From NCBI GenBank assembly GCA_036568605.1, contig DATCSE010000585.1, positions 1-15,794 on the forward strand: a stretch of DNA of 15,794 bases, given 5' to 3'. Source of the DNA: DATCSE01 sp036568605 (lineage in GTDB: Bacteria > Pseudomonadota > Gammaproteobacteria > Burkholderiales > Burkholderiaceae_C). The stretch's first letter is position 1. Every line of letters begins with the position of its first letter. A model generated the notes under the pieces. The model was not told the origin of the DNA, searched no databases, and saw nothing but the letters and a program-made list of their open reading frames with translations. Shown here piece after piece: positions 10,977 to 15,794 of this stretch. The translations under genes were made by a program, and so were the position numbers.

Positions 10977-11363
10977 ATGAGCACGACTGCCACCCGCCAC
11001 GCGATCGACTGGTTCGAGATCCCGGTGCGCGACATCGCCCGCGCCCAGGCCTTCTACGAAACGCTGCTGGCGACGACGCTGCGCCGCGAGACCATCGCCG
11101 GCAACACGCTGGCGGTGTTCCCGTATGGAGAGACCGGCGTCGGCGGCTGCCTGATCGCGGGCGAGAACGCGCAAGCGCCGAGCGCGAGCGGCACGCTGAT
11201 CTACCTGAACGCCGGTGCCGAACTCGATGCGGTGCTCGCACGCGTCGCCGCGGCCGGCGGCCGCATCACGACGCCCAAGGTGCAGCTGCCCGGCGACATG
11301 GGCTGCTACGCGCACGTCAGCGACACCGAAGGCAACTGCATCGGCCTGCACGCGCCGCGCTGA
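10977..11363 (+). CDS. VOC-superfamily (glyoxalase-like) protein
   Basis: A 128-residue protein of the vicinal oxygen chelate fold, which includes glyoxalase I, ring-cleavage dioxygenases and bleomycin-binding proteins. Two beta-alpha-beta modules are visible: IDWFEIPVRDIARAQAFYET at the N-terminus and, after GTLIYLNAGAELDAVLARV, the C-terminal half ending in VSDTEGNCIGLHAP. The D-x-E-G-N-x-I-G-L ending is typical of the family. The substrate cannot be inferred. The start at 10977 has AAGGAG six bases upstream; an upstream GTG at 10890 in the same frame is unlikely because it falls in the stem-loop region. It heads a plus-strand run with an EVE protein, another VOC protein and a WYL regulator, and is probably expressed separately from glpK. 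Confidence 0.8.
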   Translation: MSTTATRHAIDWFEIPVRDIARAQAFYETLLATTLRRETIAGNTLAVFPYGETGVGGCLIAGENAQAPSASGTLIYLNAGAELDAVLARVAAAGGRITTPKVQLPGDMGCYAHVSDTEGNCIGLHAPR

Positions 11364-11377
11364 ACGGAGCGTGCGCG

Positions 11378-11848
11378 ATGGACCCTGCCCGCAATCGCGA
11401 GGTCGACCATTGGGTCGCGGTGGCCAGCGCCGACCACGTGGCGCTCGGCCGCGCGCTCGGCTTCATGCAGGTCTGCCACGGCAAGGGCGCGCCGCTGCGG
11501 CGTCTGCGGCGCGGCGACCGCGTCGCGTACTACTCGCCGGTGCGCGTGTTCGGCGCGCAGGACGCGTTCCAGTCGTTCACCGCGATCGGCACGCTGCTCG
11601 ACGAGCGCGTCTACCAGGCCGACATCGAGGACGGCTTCAAGCCGTTCCGCCGCGACGTCGCCTGGTGGCCCGCGAACCCTGCGTCGATCCGGCCGCTGTT
11701 GCCGACGCTCGGATTCACGCGCGACACGCCGAACTGGGGCCAGGCGTTCCGTTACGGCCTGTTCCGCGTGGCCGCCGCGGACTTTGCGCGGATCGCGCAG
11801 GCGATGGACTGCGCGGCGCTAGCATCAACCGGCCCTGAACCGTGTTGA
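11378..11848 (+). CDS. EVE-domain (UPF0310, PUA-like fold) protein
   Basis: A 156-residue protein that is essentially a single EVE domain. Conserved segments are HWVAVASADHVALG, FMQVCHGKGAPLRRLRRGD, VAYYSPVRVFG, FQSFTAIG, FKPFRRDVAWW, IRPLLPTLGF and WGQAFRYGLFRV, matching the UPF0310 family. EVE domains have a PUA-like fold and are proposed to read modified bases in DNA or RNA; stand-alone bacterial versions such as this have no settled function. The ATG at 11378 is preceded by GGAG eight bases upstream and lies 14 bases after the stop of the first VOC gene. The downstream VOC start follows its stop by 14 bases, so the genes look co-transcribed. Confidence 0.88.
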   Translation: MDPARNREVDHWVAVASADHVALGRALGFMQVCHGKGAPLRRLRRGDRVAYYSPVRVFGAQDAFQSFTAIGTLLDERVYQADIEDGFKPFRRDVAWWPANPASIRPLLPTLGFTRDTPNWGQAFRYGLFRVAAADFARIAQAMDCAALASTGPEPC

Positions 11849-11862
11849 TCCAGGAGGCCGTC

Positions 11863-12258
11863 ATGCAGTTTGCCTACACGATCGTCTATGTCAGCGACGT
11901 CGGGGAGTCGCTCGATTTCTTCGCGCAGGCGTTCGGCCTGAAGCCGCGCTTCCTGCACGACTCGGGCGAATACGGCGAGCTCGAGACGGGGGCCACCACG
12001 CTCGGGTTCGCCGCGCATACGACGGCGCGGGCGAACCTCGGCGCCGACTACGTCGCGGCCGACGCGTCGCCGGACCCGCTGGGTGTCGAGATCGCGCTCG
12101 TCACCGACGATGTGGCGCGTGCGTGCCAGCAGGCTGTCACCGCCGGCGCGACGCTGCTGGCCGAGCCCACCGCGAAACCGTGGGGTCAGACCGTCGCGTT
12201 CGTGCGCTGCCCCGACGGCACGCTGGTCGAGTTGTGCACGGCGGTCGAGCCGCGCTGA
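11863..12258 (+). CDS. VOC-superfamily (glyoxalase/bleomycin-resistance-like) protein
   Basis: A 131-residue VOC-fold protein distinct from the one at 10977. The N-terminal module is AYTIVYVSDVGESLDFFAQAFGL and the C-terminal one is VEIALVTDDVARACQQAVTAGA followed by KPWGQTVAFVRCPDGTLVELC, the common ending of glyoxalase/bleomycin-resistance proteins, where the glutamate in LVEL is usually a metal ligand. Whether it is an enzyme or a binding protein is unknown. The ATG at 11863 is chosen for its strong AGGAGG six bases upstream; an in-frame GTG at 11842 would overlap the EVE gene and lacks such a site. It is followed after 22 bases by a WYL regulator, a pairing often seen for VOC genes. Confidence 0.85.
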   Translation: MQFAYTIVYVSDVGESLDFFAQAFGLKPRFLHDSGEYGELETGATTLGFAAHTTARANLGADYVAADASPDPLGVEIALVTDDVARACQQAVTAGATLLAEPTAKPWGQTVAFVRCPDGTLVELCTAVEPR

Positions 12259-12280
12259 GCCACGCGAGCTTCGCCAATTC

Positions 12281-12991
12281 ATGCGCCGCGCCGAACGCCT
12301 GTTCCAGATCGTCCAGCTGATCCGCGGCCGGCGGCTCAGCACCGCGAGTTTCCTCGCGCAGCGGCTCGAGGTCTCGGAGCGCACCGTCTACCGCGACGTC
12401 GCCGAGTTGATTGTGCAAGGCGTGCCGATCGAAGGCGAGGCCGGCGTCGGCTATCGCATGCAGTCAGGTTTCGACCTGCCCCCGCTGATGTTCACGAAAC
12501 ACGAAGCGCAGGCGCTCGTCGCCTCGGTCCGGCTCGCGCAGCCGCGGCTGGACACGGCGCTGGCCGCGCATGCCGAAGGCGCGATGTCGAAGATCCTCGC
12601 GGTGCTGCCTAGCGAGGCGCGTGCCGCCGCCGAAAGCCTGGCGGTCTACGCACCGCCGGTCGGGCCGGACGAGGCGACGCGGCGGCGTCTCGAGAGCCTG
12701 CGCGTCGCCGCCGAGGGGCGCAATCTGGTGCGCATCGAGTACGTGGACCTGCAGCAGCGCCGCAGCGAGCGGCTCGTGCGCCCGCTGGGCTGTTTCTACT
12801 GGGGTGCGGTCTGGACGCTGGCCGCGTGGTGCGAGGCGCGCGAGGGCTTTCGCAACTTCCGGGTCGACCGGATCGAGAAGCTCGAGGTGACCGAGCAGCG
12901 CTTCCGCGACGAACCCGGCAAGACGCTCGCAGACCTGTTCCGCCTGGTGGAGACCGAGCGCAGCGAGCGCGACACGGCCATCGATGCCTGA
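12281..12991 (+). CDS. YafY/WYL-domain transcriptional regulator
   Basis: A 236-residue regulator with an N-terminal helix-turn-helix (RAERLFQIVQLIRGRR, then TASFLAQRLEVSERTVYRDV, about residues 3-40), the linker GVPIEGEAGVGYRM, and a WYL domain at about 140-205. The diagnostic W-Y-L triplet reads WTL (178-180), in the context RPLGCFYWGAVWTLAAWCE; FRNFRVDRI, the usual continuation, is present. WYL domains are thought to bind small ligands or nucleic acids. It lacks the long C-terminal extension seen in the fragment at the left edge, so the two are not simple duplicates. It probably regulates the VOC-EVE-VOC genes just upstream, inferred from position. The start at 12281 fits the family; the ribosome site is weak, suggesting coupling. 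It converges with the gene ending at 13026. Confidence 0.9.
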   Translation: MRRAERLFQIVQLIRGRRLSTASFLAQRLEVSERTVYRDVAELIVQGVPIEGEAGVGYRMQSGFDLPPLMFTKHEAQALVASVRLAQPRLDTALAAHAEGAMSKILAVLPSEARAAAESLAVYAPPVGPDEATRRRLESLRVAAEGRNLVRIEYVDLQQRRSERLVRPLGCFYWGAVWTLAAWCEAREGFRNFRVDRIEKLEVTEQRFRDEPGKTLADLFRLVETERSERDTAIDA

Positions 12992-13025
12992 CGAGGCGCG
13001 CGCCGTGCCGCGCGACGCGTCGTGG

Positions 13026-13670
13026 TCAACCGGCGGATTTCGGTGCGGCGGCCGCGGCGTCGACGGCCGCGTCTGTGCGCGGCGCGTCGACGGTCGGCTC
13101 GGTACGCTGATCGGGCATGCGGCCCGTCCAGCTCCGCTCCATCTCCTCGAAGAGCTCGTGTGAAACCTCTTGCACCTCGGCGTCTATCGTCGGCATCGCG
13201 CGGTCGTAGCGGTCGTAGCGTTCGAGCTGCGACGCGGCGTCCGGCGCGTTCGCTTCATGGCGGCGGCGCTTGACCGTGACGGCCAGGCGCGAGCGCACCT
13301 CGGCCAAGCCGGGCTGCGACCAATCCCAGACCAGCGCCTCGAGTTCGTTCAGCCCCCGGTCCAGCACCTTGACCGGCAAGGCCTCGACCGCTTCGATGCC
13401 GGTGCGGCGCAGCGTGCGCTCGATCACGTCGAGGTGCCGCATCATCTGGCGCGAGGCCGGGTGGTGCTCGAGCAGCGTGTACAGCTCGCGGCGCATCTGG
13501 CGGTGTCCTACCGATGCGCCGCCGCGCGGCGCCGCGGCGTGTTGCCGGTCGGCGCGCGCGTGCTGGGCGGCTGCGCCGAGACTGATGGGCTGCGTCAACA
13601 GGCGGCCGATGGCGCCTAGCGCATGGCCGAAGGGAAGGGACGACGAGGCCGGTGTAGTGGTCTGTGCCAT
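13026..13670 (-). CDS. uncharacterised 214-residue protein
   Basis: I do not recognise a characterised family. The N-terminus (MAQTTTPASSSLPFGHALGAIGRLLTQ) and the Ala/Pro-rich C-terminus look flexible. The central part, about 59-150, is charged and predicted helical: RRELYTLLEHHPASRQMMRHL, IERTLRRTGIEAVEALPVKVL and LNELEALVWDWSQPGLAEVR. A further acidic stretch, IDAEVQEVSHELFEEMERSW, follows. There is no signal peptide or membrane segment, so it is probably cytoplasmic. Codon use favours G/C at third positions in this frame, which supports coding. The start ATG at 13670 lacks a good Shine-Dalgarno sequence, so the true start could differ. It converges with the WYL gene across a 34-base gap and lies 160 bases downstream of the DUF1992 gene. 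Confidence 0.7.
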   Translation of the reverse strand: MAQTTTPASSSLPFGHALGAIGRLLTQPISLGAAAQHARADRQHAAAPRGGASVGHRQMRRELYTLLEHHPASRQMMRHLDVIERTLRRTGIEAVEALPVKVLDRGLNELEALVWDWSQPGLAEVRSRLAVTVKRRRHEANAPDAASQLERYDRYDRAMPTIDAEVQEVSHELFEEMERSWTGRMPDQRTEPTVDAPRTDAAVDAAAAAPKSAG

Positions 13671-13781
13671 GGCCGGAAGCGAGGAGCGGGAGAGGTGCCG
13701 CGAATTGTCCGAACCCCAGCTTCGCCTGCCTACCTCCAGCCGCGGGAGTGCATAGTTCGCGCCCGGCGCGACCTTTACACA

Positions 13782-13801
13782 GCACGCCAGGCGCGGCGTG
13801 C
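13782..13801 (-). terminator. stem-loop after the DUF1992 gene
   Basis: GCACGCC (13782-13788) pairs with GGCGTGC (13795-13801) around a 6-base loop, 29 bases past the DUF1992 stop on the minus strand. No T-run follows, so it is a weak terminator candidate. The rest of the 13671-13830 gap shows nothing else convincing. Confidence 0.35.
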
Positions 13802-13830
13802 GCTATCTCGCGTCGATGTCGGAGATCGCC

Positions 13831-14163
13831 TTACAGGCTGCCGGTCACGCGCAGCTTCTCGAGGCGCAGCGCCAGATGCTGTTGCAGCTCGGCGAGGCGG
13901 CGGCACAGTGCCTCGGCCTGCGCCGGATCCGCGACCGACGCGATCTCGTCGCGCAGCCGCGCGATCCGCTGCATGGTCTCGACTTCGGGCGGCACGAACC
14001 CGCTGTCCTTCAGCATCTTGAACGCGAGTCGCAGCTCGGGCGGCGTCTCTTCGTAGCCGTCGCCGAAATCGAGCGGCCGGCCGTAGCCCTTCGCGGCTCG
14101 CAGCTCGCCGTTGCGCAGGCTTTCGTCCAGGTGTTGCGCGATCTGCTCGTCCAGCGTCGGCAT
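13831..14163 (-). CDS. DUF1992 (DnaJ-homologue C28 conserved domain) protein
   Basis: A 110-residue protein consisting of one DUF1992 domain, also found in the DNAJC28 proteins of eukaryotes. The signature is visible: LDEQIAQHLDESLRNGELRAAKGYGRPLDFGD, then PPELRLAFKMLKDSGFVPPEVETMQRIARLRDEI, with the conserved PPELR and GFVPPE turns. The remainder is a helical Leu/Gln-rich tail likely to form a coiled coil (about 80-105). There is no J domain, as is usual for the bacterial versions, whose function is unknown; a helical, cytoplasmic protein is expected. The ATG at 14163 has GGAG six bases upstream. It lies 40 bases after the TPR gene and may be in one transcript with it. Confidence 0.88.
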   Translation of the reverse strand: MPTLDEQIAQHLDESLRNGELRAAKGYGRPLDFGDGYEETPPELRLAFKMLKDSGFVPPEVETMQRIARLRDEIASVADPAQAEALCRRLAELQQHLALRLEKLRVTGSL

Positions 14164-14203
14164 CGTCGGCTCCGTTTGGGTCGCGTCGTCGGCCCGTCGT
14201 CGT

Positions 14204-15541
14204 TCAGGCGACGCCAGTGTGCCGGAGATCGAGCCGGCGTGCCCAGTACTCGGTCAGCGGTGTACTGGGTTTGGCGAGCCGCCGTTCATTCAGCAGCGCG
14301 CGGCCGACGGCACGCTCGGTCGCGCCGGCCGCCGCGGCGAGCAGCGTCTGCGTGATCAGATCGCGCTGCGCATGGCTGCCGCCGAAGCGCTGGGCCTGCG
14401 CACGCGCCGGGTACAACGCCGCGATCGCATCGTCATGCCGGCCGCGCGCGTACGCGAGCACGCCGCGCATCAGCGGCGCGCCGACCTCGCGCGCCATCTC
14501 GCGGTTGGCGCCGGCGCCGGTCTCGGCATTGCGCAGGCAGGCCTGCACCCACGCTTCCGCGGCGGCGATGTCGCCGCAGCCGATAAGCGCGAGCAACGCA
14601 TGCAGGTCGTTGAACGCGTAGTAGCCGGCGTGACGCTCGTCCAGGTTCCAGCCGGCGGCGAGCTGCTGCCAGCGCGGCCCGACATCGACACCGAGCAGAT
14701 GCAGCCGCCACAGCAGCGCGGCCGCATCCAGCCGCTGCAGCGTGATCTGCTCCGGCGCGGCGTACAGGTGGGCGTCGAAGCAGCGCAGCGCTTCCGCATG
14801 GTCGAGCCGCTCGAGCGCGAACAACGCCTGGTGCCAGCCCAGGTGGCCGACGAAGCCGTTGCCGTCGGTCCAGTCGGGCGCCCATCGCGCCATCCACGCG
14901 CTGCCTTCGGCGTGACGGCCCTGCATCTCCATCACGTGCGCGACCGCGTGGATTGCCCACGGCACGCGCGCAGGGCCGGCCAGCGCGCGCCGGCCGGTCG
15001 CCTCGGCCTCGTCGTAGCGCTGGTTCTCCTCGAGGCCGAACGCGTACTGGCCCAGCACATAGGGATGCAGCGGATCGGTCTCGTTCCACTCGGGCAGCAC
15101 GCGCGCGACGCGCTGCTGCAGGTGCAGCGCATCGCCGCGGTAGAAGTCGAACAGGTGCGCCCACTGCAGCGCGAGGGCATCGCGCGGGTGTTGCAGCAGC
15201 AGCGCCTCCCAGTCGCGACAGGCACCGTGCCAGTCGCCGGCCAGCAGCGTGCGCAGCGCGGCGAGGTGCTCAAGCTCGCGCGGGTTCGTGCGCGAGCGCA
15301 GCGCCTCGGCACGCTCGATCTCGGCCTTCGCGTCGGCAAGCAGCGCCGGCTCGGTCAAGCTCAGCAGGAAGCCGGCCTTCATCAGCGGCGGCAGCGGCCA
15401 CGCGGGATCGGCGGCCGACGCGGCATCCAGTGCCTCGAACGGCGCGCCGTAGAACGACATCATCTGCCACAGCGCGTGCTCGGCGTGCGCCAGCGCGTCT
15501 TGCGACGCGGTGCTGACCGGGTTGCCGCGCAGGTCCTGCAT
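14204..15541 (-). CDS. TTC38-type tetratricopeptide-repeat protein
   Basis: A 445-residue all-helical TPR protein of the tetratricopeptide repeat protein 38 family. Typical features are the N-terminal DLRGNPVSTAS, then FEALDAASAADPAWPLPPLMKAGFLL, TNPRELEHLAAL, HPRDALALQWAHLFDFYRGD, the characteristic PWAIHAVAHVMEMQGRHAEG, and a C-terminal RALLNERRLAKP. The family is presumed to mediate protein contacts; its role in bacteria is not established. There is no signal peptide. The ATG at 15541 matches the family N-terminus, and its only ribosome site is GAGGG four bases upstream, which belongs to repeat copy 3. It begins six bases after the amidase stop, so the two genes are probably co-transcribed. 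Confidence 0.85.
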   Translation of the reverse strand: MQDLRGNPVSTASQDALAHAEHALWQMMSFYGAPFEALDAASAADPAWPLPPLMKAGFLLSLTEPALLADAKAEIERAEALRSRTNPRELEHLAALRTLLAGDWHGACRDWEALLLQHPRDALALQWAHLFDFYRGDALHLQQRVARVLPEWNETDPLHPYVLGQYAFGLEENQRYDEAEATGRRALAGPARVPWAIHAVAHVMEMQGRHAEGSAWMARWAPDWTDGNGFVGHLGWHQALFALERLDHAEALRCFDAHLYAAPEQITLQRLDAAALLWRLHLLGVDVGPRWQQLAAGWNLDERHAGYYAFNDLHALLALIGCGDIAAAEAWVQACLRNAETGAGANREMAREVGAPLMRGVLAYARGRHDDAIAALYPARAQAQRFGGSHAQRDLITQTLLAAAAGATERAVGRALLNERRLAKPSTPLTEYWARRLDLRHTGVA

Positions 15542-15544
15542 GCA

Positions 15545-15583
15545 CCCTCACCCCCCGCCCTCTCCCGCCGTCGCGGGCGAGGG
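15545..15583 (-). repeat. GAGAGGG/GTGAGGG interspersed repeat, copy 3
   Basis: The CCCTCACCC tail is followed by a hairpin pairing CCCTCTCCCGC (15558-15568) with GCGGGCGAGGG (15573-15583), with one mismatch and a 4-base loop. On the minus strand the tail reads GGGTGAGGG and provides the amidase stop TGA (15550-15548) and the probable Shine-Dalgarno of the TPR gene. Confidence 0.85.
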
Positions 15584-15794
15584 AGCCCCGTCTCCCCACG
15601 CGCCCCCTCGCCCCGCTTGCGGGGAGAGGGCTGGCGTGAGGGGCGGCTCGGGCCAGGCACGCTGCGCCGGGCGCATCCGCTCCCAGGCCTGCGCGACCTG
15701 CAGCACGCCGAGGTCGTCGTGGCGCTTGCCGACGATCTGCAGGCCGATCGGCAGGCCGCCGGACGTATAGCCGCCATTGATGCTCACGGCCGGC
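15548..15794 (-). CDS. amidase-signature family protein, C-terminal end only
   Basis: The gene enters from the right edge, so only its last 81 codons are present. The segment PAVSINGGYTSGGLPIGLQIVG followed by KRHDDLGVLQVAQAWERM is the standard C-terminal core of amidase-signature hydrolases, which cleave carboxylic amides with a Ser-Ser-Lys triad; the triad itself is outside the window. After about QRAWPE the protein runs through repeat copies 4 and 3 and gains a tail of about 32 residues (PPLTPALSPQAGRG, then Gly/Ala-rich to AGEGGG). The stop TGA is part of the repeat. The GTG at 15787 is an internal valine codon, not a start. Substrate unknown. Confidence 0.85.
   Translation of the reverse strand, partial: PAVSINGGYTSGGLPIGLQIVGKRHDDLGVLQVAQAWERMRPAQRAWPEPPLTPALSPQAGRGGAWGDGAPSPATAGEGGG
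15604..15643 (+). repeat. GAGAGGG/GTGAGGG interspersed repeat, copy 4 (inverted to copy 3)
   Basis: A hairpin pairs CCCTCGCCCCGC (15605-15616) with GCGGGGAGAGGG (15619-15630), with one mismatch, followed by the tail GTGAGGGG (15636-15643). With copy 3 it forms an outward-facing inverted pair of about 100 bases. It lies inside the amidase reading frame and is translated. Confidence 0.85.

Noticed and set aside
12992..13025. Terminator between the convergent WYL and uncharacterised genes
   Set aside because: The gap is GC-rich with several short self-complementary CGCG runs, but no single stable stem or T-run stands out.
13773..13820. Plus-strand promoter-like TTTACA and TATCTC pair
   Set aside because: Spacing is poor, the hairpin 13782-13801 lies between them, and no plus-strand gene follows.

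Overview
This is a high-GC, gene-dense stretch, most likely from a Burkholderiales betaproteobacterium. The grounds are the protein families, strong G/C preference at third codon positions, and interspersed repeats built on GGGTGAGGG next to GAGAGGG hairpins. No taxonomic search was possible. There is no rRNA, tRNA, CRISPR array, phage gene or transposase. No gene-free stretch exceeds 300 bases; the longest gaps are 8341-8522 (divergent promoter region) and 13671-13830.

Left edge (1-609). The window opens with a near-perfect 268-bp palindrome (arms 1-130 and 139-268). A WYL/YafY-type regulator survives only as its C-terminal part and appears to be cut at the palindrome. It ends inside a repeat. 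Two oppositely oriented repeat copies then separate it from the convergent glp operon.

Core (610-10882): a complete glycerol uptake and catabolism locus. On the minus strand, in transcription order, are glpD, glpS and glpT (ABC ATPases), glpP and glpQ (permeases), glpU (small DUF2160 membrane protein) and glpV (periplasmic binding protein). Spacing is tight, with mostly overlapping start and stop codons. Divergently on the plus strand are glpR (DeoR-family repressor) and glpK (glycerol kinase), overlapping by ATGA. GlpV should capture glycerol, GlpPQ/GlpST import it, GlpK phosphorylate it, and GlpD oxidise glycerol-3-phosphate to DHAP. GlpR probably controls both directions from the shared 8341-8522 region, which holds helically phased TTCG boxes. 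Two points stand out. The two ATPases carry complementary defects that should leave one intact and one degenerate ATP site. GlpK carries an in-frame insertion of about 30 residues made of palindromic repeat DNA.

Right of glpK (10883-12991): a plus-strand run of a VOC protein, an EVE-domain protein, a second VOC protein and a WYL/YafY regulator. It is separated from glpK by a stem-loop, and a second stem-loop could mask the first gene's ribosome binding site.

Right end (13026-15794), minus strand: an amidase C-terminus (cut by the window edge), a TTC38-type TPR protein, a DUF1992 protein and an unrecognised 214-residue protein. A pair of repeats at the amidase/TPR junction supplies the amidase's tail and stop codon and apparently the TPR gene's Shine-Dalgarno sequence.
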